Source: Pantoea agglomerans NBRC 102470
GTDB lineage: Bacteria; Pseudomonadota; Gammaproteobacteria; Enterobacterales; Enterobacteriaceae
NCBI RefSeq assembly: GCF_001598475.1
Contig: NZ_BCZA01000006.1
Coordinates: 248,001 to 312,000 of the forward strand
DNA: 64,000 bases
Reading direction: 5' to 3'
Below, one piece after another: positions 17,051 to 25,083 of the stretch. Positions within the stretch are counted from its first letter, which is position 1. The number at the start of each line of letters is the position of its first letter. A program made the translations under genes and the position numbers. The notes under the pieces were generated by a model. The model did not search any database. It had not been told where the DNA came from and saw only the letters and a list, made by a program, of their open reading frames with translations.

Positions 17051-17270
17051 TTAGCGACCAGCCCACACCTCCGGTTTTCTTGTCTGCCACGGATAGGTGC
17101 TTTTAAGCTGATCCGCCAGTGCCAGCAATAAATTCTCCTGATTAAATCCTGCACAGAACTGCATGCCAATCGGCAGATTATGGGAAGAAAAGAAGCCCAG
17201 AGAAACAGACATCGCGGGGGTTACGCACACGTTCGCCAGCGCAGTAAACGGTGACTGATTGAAAACGTGA
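17051..17270 (-). pseudogene. Relic of an amidase (C-terminal fragment)
   Basis: The minus strand encodes about 72 residues with no start codon: FNQSPFTALANVCVTPAMSV, then LGFFSSHNLPIGMQFCAG and a LLLALADQLK...YPW tail ending in TAA at 17051. This matches the C-terminus of amidase-signature enzymes (PFT..N.T..PA.S.P.G....LPIG.QF). Nothing of the catalytic Ser-Ser-Lys part remains. The fragment is flanked by dispersed-repeat pieces, which suggests loss by deletion. The rest of 16708-17404 shows nothing else. Confidence 0.7.
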
Positions 17271-17404
17271 TGTTAGCGCATCGACTGGCTGCTTTGAGCG
17301 AGGAGCGGTCGCTGGCCATTCATATACCTACGATATTCTCGTTAACATGCCCAGACGTATATATCATTAATTCAGAGACTCATTAGCATGCTCGGAGGTT
17401 GCAT

Positions 17405-17623
17405 ATGTTGGTATATAACGTATTTGGGCGGCATCTTGGCGTTCAACGTGAGAATGATCGGTGGCTGGTATTTCGTGCTGACCTGACGGAAAGAAAGTTT
17501 TCTCGGCTCTATGACGTCGCTATTCCAGATGATATGACAGAAGGTGAGATTGCTGGCTGGCTGAGTGATATTTTTCATGAAGCCTCAACCGAGCGTCATC
17601 CAAATGTGGAACGAATCGAATAA
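17405..17623 (+). CDS. Small DUF7661-like protein
   Basis: A 72-aa protein. The ATG at 17405 has GGAGG six bases upstream. The sequence (LVYNVFGRHLGVQRENDRWL, then ERKFSRLYDVAIPDDMTEGE) resembles a family of short proteins that I recall as DUF7661, with no known function. Soluble, no cysteine. It stands alone between the amidase relic and the type VI module. Confidence 0.65.
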   Translation: MLVYNVFGRHLGVQRENDRWLVFRADLTERKFSRLYDVAIPDDMTEGEIAGWLSDIFHEASTERHPNVERIE

Positions 17624-17644
17624 GGATTTGATGAATAGCTTGAC

Positions 17645-17765
17645 TCTGAGTCCGCTTCTGGCACGAAGCGGACTGACGCGGGTGTGAGGTCTGTTAAGAG
17701 CGAACAACAGACATTGCTTAAATCATTCTGTGTGAATCAACAGGGAGCAGATCAGAAGGTGCAAA
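17645..17765 (+). repeat. Dispersed repeat fragment (GTCCGCTT hairpin family)
   Basis: Begins with the hairpin AGTCCGCTT-N8-AAGCGGACT (17649-17674) and continues to ACAGGGAGCAG. Related pieces occur at 20193-20260, 21043-21115, about 22645-22680, 26272-26306 and 61285-61340. These look like decayed copies of an enterobacterial intergenic repeat. Confidence 0.6.
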
Positions 17766-17867
17766 GAAACCCTTTGAATTAGATCAAATTTAAATCAGAA
17801 TCACTTAGAGACCATTTTTATAAACGTTGATATTCTGGTCCAGACTCACGGACTGGAGAAGCTTTAC

Positions 17868-18674
17868 ATGTCTGAATATACCTTGCAGGACTGCAACATT
17901 ACGGTGCCTGACGTATTTCGCGATCGCACCATGAACCTCTTTACCCTCAGTCATACGAATGCCAATGAATTCACCTTCGTGATTTCACGTGCAACAGCTG
18001 CGGCAGAAGATACGCTTCAGTCAGTATCCCAGAAGCTGTCATCTGAACTGCAGGCTACTCTGCAGGATCTCTCTCTCAATCATGCCCGGCTCACCGAAAT
18101 AAATGGCAGGCAGGCGCTGGAACTGTTTTACAATTTCAAATCCGGCGAAAGAATCATCTTTCAGAAGCAAAGGATTGTACTGACATCTGAAAACAGTACA
18201 GGGAAAAAGCTACTCTGCTTCATTGGCACCTGCCCGGATGCGTTTGACGATTACCATAGCCGTATTTATGACAGCATCACGGACAGCATTACGTTTCCGG
18301 ACGATGCACAAGGTTCGCCCGCACGGAGCAGCCAGATCCCGGCCGACAGTCAGAAAATCTTCTTCAGTTTTGACCGTGACAGCCGCGAACTGACCGTGTT
18401 CCCTTCAATTTCTGACCTGTACTCATCCATTGATCTCATCCGGGCAAGGAACGGCAGCTATCTGTTTTTTGACACTGCCGGCGAACCGCTGATGCTGTCT
18501 CCGATACCTGACGGCGAGCATGCAGGCCGCTTTGCGCTGTGGCAGATGACCGGTGCCAGAATACCGGGACTGATATCAAGCCTGCTTCTGGCCAGAAGTG
18601 TCCGGGGTATTGACGGCTTGGATACAACTGAAGCCGTTGAGGCTTACCTCAGTCAGCGGATAAATGAAAAATGA
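17868..18674 (+). CDS. Eag/DcrB-type T6SS effector adaptor
   Basis: A 268-aa chaperone/adaptor. Residues about 1-145 form a DcrB-like (DUF1795) domain, as in Eag proteins, which shield the N-terminal membrane helices of prePAAR effectors and load them on VgrG. The C-terminal half (about 160-268) is an extension with no domain that I recognise. GGAGAAGC precedes the ATG. Its stop overlaps the effector start (ATGA), so translation is coupled. The Eag role is inferred from fold and position. Confidence 0.83.
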   Translation: MSEYTLQDCNITVPDVFRDRTMNLFTLSHTNANEFTFVISRATAAAEDTLQSVSQKLSSELQATLQDLSLNHARLTEINGRQALELFYNFKSGERIIFQKQRIVLTSENSTGKKLLCFIGTCPDAFDDYHSRIYDSITDSITFPDDAQGSPARSSQIPADSQKIFFSFDRDSRELTVFPSISDLYSSIDLIRARNGSYLFFDTAGEPLMLSPIPDGEHAGRFALWQMTGARIPGLISSLLLARSVRGIDGLDTTEAVEAYLSQRINEK

Positions 18675-19834
18675 GTGGTACAGCTGAAGCCTTTTCCGCT
18701 GCACGGGTGGGGGATGGCATAGAACACTCTGCCTCTAAGGGCTGGCTGATGCTCGGTCTGATAGGCGGGGCCATTGCCGGCGCGGCGTTCACGCTAGCCA
18801 CAGGGGGTGTCGGAGCGGTAGCCCTGGCGGCGACGGTTGCCGGTGCTGCAGGTGGTGGCGGGCTGGGAGAAGTTCTTGGCAGCATGTCATGGGCACCCCA
18901 CCACGAAACCGGCCACCTGGTCACCGGTTCATCAAATGTGTTCATCAATGGAAGGTCGGCGGTGATGTCGCATATGTCTGTGGGTGACTGTGACGAACAC
19001 GGTCCGGCCCTGCAGCGCGTGGCAAAAGGGTCTTCACGCGTCTACATCAACGGACTGCCTGCTGCCCGGACGGGGGATCGCCTGACATGCAGCGGTGTGA
19101 TCAGCGGCGGCTCACCCAACGTCTTTATTGGTGGCAGTAAAGAGCAGACTGACGCAATCAGTCCGGAAATTCCGGACTGGGTTGACAGAGTGCTGCTGGG
19201 CGTAGGCCTTGCTGCTACAGCTGTTCTGGCTGGGCCGGCGATAGCCCTGCTTGGTTTTGCAGGAGGACTGGGTGGAGGCTATGGTGGCGCTTATATAGGC
19301 GGGAAATTATGGGGAGAAGGCTCTGACGGTCAGAAGTGGCTAGCGCTGGGCGGTGCGTTTGCAGGCGGCCTTGCCGGCGTAAAAGGAGGCGCAGCCTTCA
19401 ATACGTGGCGAAACACGCCTAAGAGCCTCATCAACCTGAAAGAAATAGAACCTCAACTGGCGACCGATCCGGACAGTGCCTTTTTCTGGTCAGGACGCAC
19501 TGAAGGTGTCGGCGGACCTGATGTCGCAGAAGGCATTGCCAAGTCCCGGGGCGGTGTCACGCTCGAATCCACAATCAAAGATAAAAACATTAAAATGCCT
19601 GAATGGGATTTCGATAACCCCCAGAGCATCAAGGCCTGGGAGGACGTCTCCGCGTCTTATGCTAAACAGGTATCAGGAGAAGTCAGGGCCGTAGTGGGAC
19701 ACGCGCTGCGTGAAGGTAATATATGGGAAAACGTTGAGTTACCGCGCCTGATGGGCAATGATAACGTCACAAAAATCACTACAATCGATCCGGTATCACA
19801 GACGGAAAAAGTCATTTTTGTAAGGGATAACTGA
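18671..19834 (+). CDS. prePAAR/PAAR T6SS effector with ADP-ribosyl-cyclase-like toxin domain
   Basis: A 387-aa type VI secretion effector. The prePAAR motif (about 11-20, ARVGDGIEHS), two membrane helices (25-66) and a PAAR spike domain (about 80-160, with H81... and the C140 region) are followed by more hydrophobic helices (171-245) and a soluble C-terminal domain (about 265-387). That domain has FFWSGR (W273), TLES (E299), AWEDVS (W323) and VELP (E356). This is the same W-E-W-E order and local context as CD38-type ADP-ribosyl cyclases (W125, E146, W189, E226), so it probably destroys NAD. The toxin assignment is by eye and inferred; the PAAR effector call is firm. Confidence 0.88.
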   Translation: MSGTAEAFSAARVGDGIEHSASKGWLMLGLIGGAIAGAAFTLATGGVGAVALAATVAGAAGGGGLGEVLGSMSWAPHHETGHLVTGSSNVFINGRSAVMSHMSVGDCDEHGPALQRVAKGSSRVYINGLPAARTGDRLTCSGVISGGSPNVFIGGSKEQTDAISPEIPDWVDRVLLGVGLAATAVLAGPAIALLGFAGGLGGGYGGAYIGGKLWGEGSDGQKWLALGGAFAGGLAGVKGGAAFNTWRNTPKSLINLKEIEPQLATDPDSAFFWSGRTEGVGGPDVAEGIAKSRGGVTLESTIKDKNIKMPEWDFDNPQSIKAWEDVSASYAKQVSGEVRAVVGHALREGNIWENVELPRLMGNDNVTKITTIDPVSQTEKVIFVRDN

Positions 19835-19835
19835 T

Positions 19836-20063
19836 ATGAAAATTACAGGCACTAGTTCATATGTGATGCTCGATATAGAAGGAAAAAAAATCAAGGCAGA
19901 AGGTGAAATGGTCGTGGGTGGTTTCGTGGCTGAAACAAGCACTATGAAACAATTTGAACCCCCCTACGAAAGTGAACCTGTGACTGATGCCGTTCGCCAG
20001 CACTATATCGATGAAGCAGTCAAAAAAACCCAAGGATCTCATATGGTCCTGAAATTTGTTTAA
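19836..20063 (+). CDS. Probable immunity protein for the PAAR effector
   Basis: A 75-aa soluble protein starting one base after the effector stop, which is the classical position of an immunity gene. The sequence (MKITGTSSYVMLDIEGKKIK start, acidic middle) matches no family known to me. If the toxin is an NADase, the immunity protein would act in the cytosol, in line with the absence of a signal peptide. The role is inferred from position and size. Confidence 0.7.
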   Translation: MKITGTSSYVMLDIEGKKIKAEGEMVVGGFVAETSTMKQFEPPYESEPVTDAVRQHYIDEAVKKTQGSHMVLKFV

Positions 20064-20192
20064 ATTTGTACCGTGAGGGTGACCTGCTAATCACTTTCAC
20101 ACATCACTCGCGCCACAGCATTCAGACAGGCGTAGAGGGGTATAGCCGTTCTTACCAGCCCCCGTAAACTAACATATCATGATTCAAGCAAT

Positions 20193-20260
20193 GTCCGCTC
20201 CTGGCACTAAGCGGACTGACGGCAGCCCTGGGTCCGCTATGAGCGAGAAGCATAAGTCGC
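20193..20260 (+). repeat. Dispersed repeat fragment
   Basis: GTCCGCTCCTGGCACTAAGC, then GGACTGACG and GGGTCCGCTATGAGCGAGAAG. It is related to 17645-17765. The 20064-20572 stretch holds only this piece and two terminators; an open frame at 20280-20522 has no ribosome site. Confidence 0.55.
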
Positions 20261-20395
20261 TGCTGCGTGAGCCGGAATAGTGCTTTGGTGGTGCGGCGGG
20301 CGAGAAGAACAGTCCGCATTCAAAAAGCTTTCTCGATGGCGTCAAAAAGTTCTTCTACGATTTGACTCGTTAAGCGGAAACGCTGCGGTAAACAT

Positions 20396-20427
20396 AAAAA
20401 GCTCCTGCTGTGCAGGGGCTTTTTTTA
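20396..20427 (+). terminator. Intrinsic terminator
   Basis: Nine-pair stem AGCTCCTGC/GCAGGGGCT (one G-T pair), loop TGT, then seven T. It may end the effector operon. Confidence 0.8.
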
Positions 20428-20517
20428 TTGCTGTACTATTCAGCAAAACGTATCCGTTAGGCGTACTTAAAAATCTTTCTCAAGTTTCCGCTTTCGTTGT
20501 CGATAACCTGATTGCTG

Positions 20518-20549
20518 GCTGAGTGATGATTTCACTCAGCATTTTTTTT
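20518..20549 (+). terminator. Intrinsic terminator upstream of the bor gene
   Basis: Nine-bp perfect stem GCTGAGTGA/TCACTCAGC with a 5-nt loop, followed by A and eight T; it insulates the bor gene. Confidence 0.85.
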
Positions 20550-20572
20550 CATTTCAGGCGATAAGGATATTT

Positions 20573-20863
20573 ATGAACAAGCTTTGTGTTGCGGCGTTGT
20601 TGGCTCTGAGTTTAACCGGCTGTGCGCAGCAGACTTTCGTAATGAAACAGAATCAAGTTGGTGCGGCGACGAAAACCACCAGCCAGCCGTTCTTTGTTTC
20701 AGGTATCGGTCAGCGTAAGAGCATTGATGCGGCGCAGGTGTGCGGCGGCCAGGAAAAAGTTAACCGGGTTGAAGTGCAGCAGACGTTTGTTAATGGCTTA
20801 CTGAGCGTGGTGACGTTTGGTATCTACACGCCACGTGAAGCGCGCGTTTATTGCGCCATCTGA
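20573..20863 (+). CDS. bor: Bor/Iss-family lipoprotein
   Basis: A 96-aa outer-membrane lipoprotein resembling phage lambda Bor and plasmid Iss, which are linked to serum resistance. The signal peptide ends in the lipobox LTGC with lipidated C17. The core FFVSGIGQRKSIDAAQVCGG and the end QQTFVNGLLSVVTFGIYTPR are very close to Bor. AAGGA lies before the ATG. No other phage gene is present, so it is a stand-alone (moron-derived or chromosomal) copy. Confidence 0.92.
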   Translation: MNKLCVAALLALSLTGCAQQTFVMKQNQVGAATKTTSQPFFVSGIGQRKSIDAAQVCGGQEKVNRVEVQQTFVNGLLSVVTFGIYTPREARVYCAI

Positions 20864-20872
20864 TAATGCCTC

Positions 20873-20890
20873 AGGCCGGTTCGCCGGCCT
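20873..20890 (+). terminator. Hairpin with TTCG tetraloop after bor
   Basis: AGGCCGG-TTCG-CCGGCCT, a very stable 7-bp stem with the special UUCG loop, 10 bp after the stop codon. There is no T-run. Confidence 0.6.
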
Positions 20891-21042
20891 AATCCTGCGC
20901 CTGTTATTAAATCGCATTAGTATATTGTAACTATTAAATTCTGCTCTCGCACCGCTGCGCGGCTCGCCTGCTGACGACGATATCCGAAACGAGTTCAGGC
21001 AACGTCGTCCAGCCTGGTACAAGCAGTGGTAAGCTGTTGATG

Positions 21043-21115
21043 CGTGTCAGTCCGCTTTGAGCGAGTAACGGACATTGCTAAAAGCGTTCTGTAAGAATTA
21101 ACAGGGAGCAGGTCA
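21043..21115 (+). repeat. Dispersed repeat fragment
   Basis: CAGTCCGCTTTGAGCGAG, then ACGGACATTGCT and AACAGGGAGCAGGTCAG, about 70 bp similar to 17690-17755. The rest of 20891-21492 has no gene that I can support. Confidence 0.55.
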
Positions 21116-21492
21116 GTCGCCTTCATCACTTATACGCATAAAAAAATCAAGCCTAAGGCATGCATCTGCGCGGGCATCCAGATACGGTTTTCTCACCTCC
21201 TCCAGCTAACTCCTCCACACCCCGACTTCAATGATGACGTCGCGTAGCCCCACACCGGTTAAATCTGACGATAGAGAAAGTAATGTTTTCACTGATGATA
21301 TGTCCTAAAATCATGATCATCGAGTAAAAACGATGGCTGCAATCAGATTCATAGCATCATAAGCCGTGAAACAGTCAATCTGCATTTCAATTATTTCTAC
21401 AAAATGAGGTCAAATTGAGGCCTTTAAGACAAGCTGCTACGGAGTGACTGGCATGAGTGAGTTAGTGACAATGGCTTTGAGGGTCCCACCTG

Positions 21493-22464
21493 ATGACGAA
21501 TAAACAGGGTGTTTTGATTGTTAACCTTGGAACACCAAAAGAACCAACGCCTGTTGCAGTAAAGAAATTTTTATCTAAATTTCTGCATGACTACAGAGTG
21601 GTCGACTTACCAAGAATCATTTGGTGCCCCATTCTACATGGCGTGATTATCCCATTACGTGCAAGGCGAGTGGCGAAATTATATTCTTCGATTTGGATGG
21701 AGGAAGGCTCCCCTCTCATGGTTTACAGCGTCAGGCAAGCCCGTGCGCTTGAAGAAGTGACAGGTATGCCCGTCGAGCTGGGGATGAGTTATGGCGAGCC
21801 GAGTATAGGTGGTGCAATTGACAGGCTACTGGAAAAAGGCGTCGATAAAATTATCGTCATTCCTTTGTATCCCCAGTTTTCATCTTCGACCGTTTCTTCT
21901 GTTTGGGATAGCGTGAGCCGTCACCTGCAGATAATGAAGAACCGGTATACACCCTCCATAAATTTCATCAATGACTATGCCGATCACCCTGCCTACATTG
22001 AAGCGTTAAGAGCATCCGTTCAGGCATCTTTCGAAGCTAACGGCGTTCCAGATGCATTGTTAATTTCATATCATGGTATACCGGTAAGGTTTGTCAAAGA
22101 GGGGGACCGATACCAGGAAAGATGTGAGTTAACGACAAAATTACTCATTGAAGCAATCAATATGCCGTCATTGAAAATATTGATGACGTTCCAGTCAAGA
22201 TTCGGCAGAGAGCCATGGTTAACGCCTTTTACTGATGAGACAATTAAAAATCTACCGAATGAAGGAATAAAAAGCCTGCATGTAATCAGCCCGGGGTTTG
22301 CATCAGACTGTTTAGAAACGCTTGAGGAGCTTGATGAGCAGAACAGGGAGATTTTTATGCATGCGGGTGGTACATCGTTTACTTACATACCGGCGCTTAA
22401 TGATAAACCGATTCATATCGAGATGCTGCGACAACTTGTGAACCTTAATCGGTTTCAGGGATGA
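21493..22464 (+). CDS. hemH: Ferrochelatase
   Basis: Inserts ferrous iron into protoporphyrin IX, the last step of haem synthesis; 323 aa, the normal length. The active-site region ISYHGIP carries H194, and the second catalytic acid is in DCLETLEEL (E275); MTFQSRFGREPWL (231-243) is a family signature. It stands alone among repeat fragments, away from the adk/gsk genes that usually flank hemH, and the DNA is more A+T-rich than its neighbours. It is probably a second, laterally acquired copy. The upstream ribosome site is weak. Confidence 0.92.
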   Translation: MTNKQGVLIVNLGTPKEPTPVAVKKFLSKFLHDYRVVDLPRIIWCPILHGVIIPLRARRVAKLYSSIWMEEGSPLMVYSVRQARALEEVTGMPVELGMSYGEPSIGGAIDRLLEKGVDKIIVIPLYPQFSSSTVSSVWDSVSRHLQIMKNRYTPSINFINDYADHPAYIEALRASVQASFEANGVPDALLISYHGIPVRFVKEGDRYQERCELTTKLLIEAINMPSLKILMTFQSRFGREPWLTPFTDETIKNLPNEGIKSLHVISPGFASDCLETLEELDEQNREIFMHAGGTSFTYIPALNDKPIHIEMLRQLVNLNRFQG

Positions 22465-22719
22465 TTTTCACACTCTTGGGAGCAGATGTTGCAGGTGTCA
22501 ACATTCATAGTGAAACCAGAAGTGGGCCCTCCCGGACATGTATGTGATACGTGCCGGGGCGGCGTTATAGGGGCCGCCTGGAAAACCAGCCACTCCGTTA
22601 CAAGCAACTGTCTTGTACGAGGGTATGAGTCGGAGATTATTCGTGGGCAAGTCAGCTATGAGCGAGGAGCGGACGTTTAGTATTTACGGGTACGCCTGCG
22701 CTGGCGCACCCGGTTACAC
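22465..22719. other. Intergenic region with repeat remnant
   Basis: No supported gene. The right part (about 22645-22680, AGCTATGAGCGAGGAGCGGA) belongs to the dispersed repeat family. Confidence 0.4.
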
Positions 22720-23244
22720 TCAGGGCTTCCAGCGGCGCAGAGAGGTATGGTCTTCATACGGCAGCTTTGAAGGTAAAGAAATTAGTTCAATGACGCTACC
22801 CCACGGCGTGCGGCCGTAACAGAAAAAGTTATTCTCTCCCACCTCAGTTGGAAACATCAGGGGCTGAGGAGAAGTAAACATTTTCCCGCCAGCCTGCTCG
22901 AACAGGCTGATAGCCTCGTTGATGTCATCAACGTAAACAGCAAAATGCTGCAGGCCATAATCGCTGGGTCGCACGGGCTGACTTTGCTCTGGCCCCTTCA
23001 TTTCAAAAAGTTCCAGTCCCGGGCCGTGCTTCAGCTTCATCATTCTGACCGTGGTAATTTTCGTTCCCGGGAACAGGTTCAGAATATTTTCCGTTTCTTC
23101 GCCTTTTACGTCATCGTCTGAAGGCGAGACGGAGTCATAAATAACTTCTGCACCAAAGGCGTCAGAAAAGAAGCGGGTAGCCTCATCAATATCAGAAACG
23201 GTAATGCCGACGTGGTCCATACCGCGAATAACGTTGGTAGACAT
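22720..23244 (-). CDS. VOC-superfamily (glyoxalase/dioxygenase fold) protein
   Basis: A 174-aa protein of the vicinal-oxygen-chelate fold. Two beta-alpha-beta-beta-beta units start at MDHVGITVSDIDEATRFFSD (about 9-28) and LQHFAVYVDDINEAISLFEQ (about 97-116). Metal ligands are likely the His of MDHVGI and LQHFAV, E78 of LELFEM and the C-terminal E of SVIELI. GGGAG precedes the ATG. It lies 43 bp downstream of the FMN reductase gene, probably in one operon. The substrate is unknown. Confidence 0.85.
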   Translation of the reverse strand: MSTNVIRGMDHVGITVSDIDEATRFFSDAFGAEVIYDSVSPSDDDVKGEETENILNLFPGTKITTVRMMKLKHGPGLELFEMKGPEQSQPVRPSDYGLQHFAVYVDDINEAISLFEQAGGKMFTSPQPLMFPTEVGENNFFCYGRTPWGSVIELISLPSKLPYEDHTSLRRWKP

Positions 23245-23287
23245 AGTTTTCTCCCTGTGGTTGTTCAGATGTGAGTGATGTTATTAA

Positions 23288-23854
23288 TCAGCCCTTGCGG
23301 GCCGCCATTGTCGCGAGCGCACTAAGCTGAGCCGAAATATGGTCACGGGTGTCCGCATCCGTTATGCGGCCGGATTTTGGATCAAGCCGGGATGAGGCCT
23401 GTCCAATCATGACCTCTGGCTTGTTAAGCACTCTGCCGTCGAGAAAGACCAGAATCTGACGCAGGTGATACTGCGCCCTTGCACCACCTATGGCACCGGG
23501 TGACGCAGTGATTATGGCGACGGGCTTACCGGCGACAGGGGTATCCGGAAGACGTGAAAGCCAGTCCAGCGCATTTTTCAGGGCACCCGGCACAGAATAG
23601 TTATATTCAGGTGTGACAATGATCAGGCCGTCTGCTGCCGCTATCGCTTGTCCCATTTCAACAACCGATTCAGGAAACCCCTGAGCCTGCAGGTCAGCGT
23701 CGTAATGCGGTATTTCCCCGACAGATCTGAGCGCGCTGACATCCACGCCTGCCGGCGCCAGCAGGCTAAGATTGCGGGCTACGACGGCGTTAAAAGAATC
23801 CGCGCGAAGACTGCCCAGCAGTGAGACAAATTTCAAAGGTCTTGTCTGTGACAT
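23288..23854 (-). CDS. NAD(P)H-dependent FMN reductase / flavodoxin-fold reductase
   Basis: A 188-aa flavoprotein. The ATG at 23854 has GGGAG before it; an upstream in-frame extension of 76 residues overlaps the divergent LysR gene and is rejected. Phosphate-binding GSLRADSFN (14-22), TPEYNYSVPGALKNALDWLS (about 79-98) and the SPGAIGG loop are typical of the ChrR/YieF/ArsH-like group. It is divergent from a LysR gene, which probably regulates it and the VOC gene. Confidence 0.9.
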   Translation of the reverse strand: MSQTRPLKFVSLLGSLRADSFNAVVARNLSLLAPAGVDVSALRSVGEIPHYDADLQAQGFPESVVEMGQAIAAADGLIIVTPEYNYSVPGALKNALDWLSRLPDTPVAGKPVAIITASPGAIGGARAQYHLRQILVFLDGRVLNKPEVMIGQASSRLDPKSGRITDADTRDHISAQLSALATMAARKG

Positions 23855-23981
23855 GACTGCTCCCTGTGTTTTTAATATGGATACGCCGACAGGTGCCGGC
23901 ACTTTGTTTTCAAACTGACTTAAGCCTGGTATAGAATTACACATCGATAAACACGCTATGAGTCGCCAGAGAGTCAACTTT

Positions 23982-24911
23982 ATGTCTACCGGGTTTACAG
24001 CCGAATCCTTGCGAGGGATCACGACTTTTGTCACAACGGCCAGGTCCAGCAGCTTTACTGAAGCTGCGGAGCAATTGGGCATTACAAAATCTGCCGTCGG
24101 AAAAAGCGTGGCGCGGCTTGAGGAGAGGCTGGGAACGCGGCTGTTTCACCGCTCAACCCGTAAGCTAAGCCTGACCAGTGACGGAGAGGCCTATCTCACC
24201 AGTTGCCTCTCTGCGCTGGAAATTCTGGACTCGGCTGAAAATACGCTCAGCCGGCGGCAGGACAATCCTGCCGGAACGGTGCGTATAGACATGCCAGCAT
24301 CATTCGGACGCAACCTGATGATGCCGGTGCTGCTTGAAGTGATGAATCTTTATCCAGCCCTGCGTCTGGTGTTGACCTTTAACGACCGTCTGATTGATCC
24401 GGTTGAGGAGGGCGTTGACCTGGTACTGCGCCTGGGCGAACTGCAGAGTACCGATGAGCTGATTGCGCGTCGTCTGAGCCGGCAGCGCCTCATGCTTTGC
24501 GCATCTCCCGCTTATGTTGAGCGGCATGGTCAGCCCTTTGATGTCGATGCGCTAAAAAAACACTGCTGCATTATGGGGTACCGGCGGGGGGCACCGCTTG
24601 CCTGGCGGCTGCGGCCAGCCGGGGAGCGGGAAATAAAGTTTATCTCGGCCTCGGCACACCAGATAAGCGACGGAGACGCCATGCTTCAGGCCTGCCTGGC
24701 AGGAGCAGGTATTGCCCAGTTTCCGGAATCGATGGTGAACAGCCATATTGATGAGGGCAGGCTTGTTGCTGTTATGCCCGATCATATGCCCGTACCCGTC
24801 GGGCTGAACGTTGTCTGGCCCCGGACAAGGCATCTGATCCCCAAGGTCAGGCTTATTGTCGATGAACTGCTGAGTAAAGCCGAAAAAGGATACTTTGGCA
24901 CTCTTAAGTAG
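23982..24911 (+). CDS. LysR-family transcriptional regulator
   Basis: A 309-aa regulator from the ATG at 23982, which has GAGAG upstream; an ATG at 23958 is possible. N-terminal winged helix (FTEAAEQLGITKSAVGKSVA, about 25-44 of this start), then the effector domain of the CrgA/DmlR-like group (RIDMPASFGRNLMMPVLLEV). It is divergent from the FMN reductase/VOC pair and followed by an MFS gene, both likely targets. Confidence 0.9.
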   Translation: MSTGFTAESLRGITTFVTTARSSSFTEAAEQLGITKSAVGKSVARLEERLGTRLFHRSTRKLSLTSDGEAYLTSCLSALEILDSAENTLSRRQDNPAGTVRIDMPASFGRNLMMPVLLEVMNLYPALRLVLTFNDRLIDPVEEGVDLVLRLGELQSTDELIARRLSRQRLMLCASPAYVERHGQPFDVDALKKHCCIMGYRRGAPLAWRLRPAGEREIKFISASAHQISDGDAMLQACLAGAGIAQFPESMVNSHIDEGRLVAVMPDHMPVPVGLNVVWPRTRHLIPKVRLIVDELLSKAEKGYFGTLK

Positions 24912-25083
24912 AATTTTTGTCACCACTCAGGCGATTTCAGGGCTGTTTATCAACTCTAAGCAAGCTTATATCCTGTCTGTCCTGCTGCCATCACCGTGTC
25001 ATGTGCCGGTTCTCTAAACGAAAGCCGGCACGTGTTATGCGCAGCTCAGACAAAAAAATAGGTTAACTGACAGGATATTTGTT

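Noticed and set aside
20280-20522. 80-aa open frame between the immunity and bor genes
   Set aside because: It contains a full intrinsic terminator in its middle and has no ribosome site.
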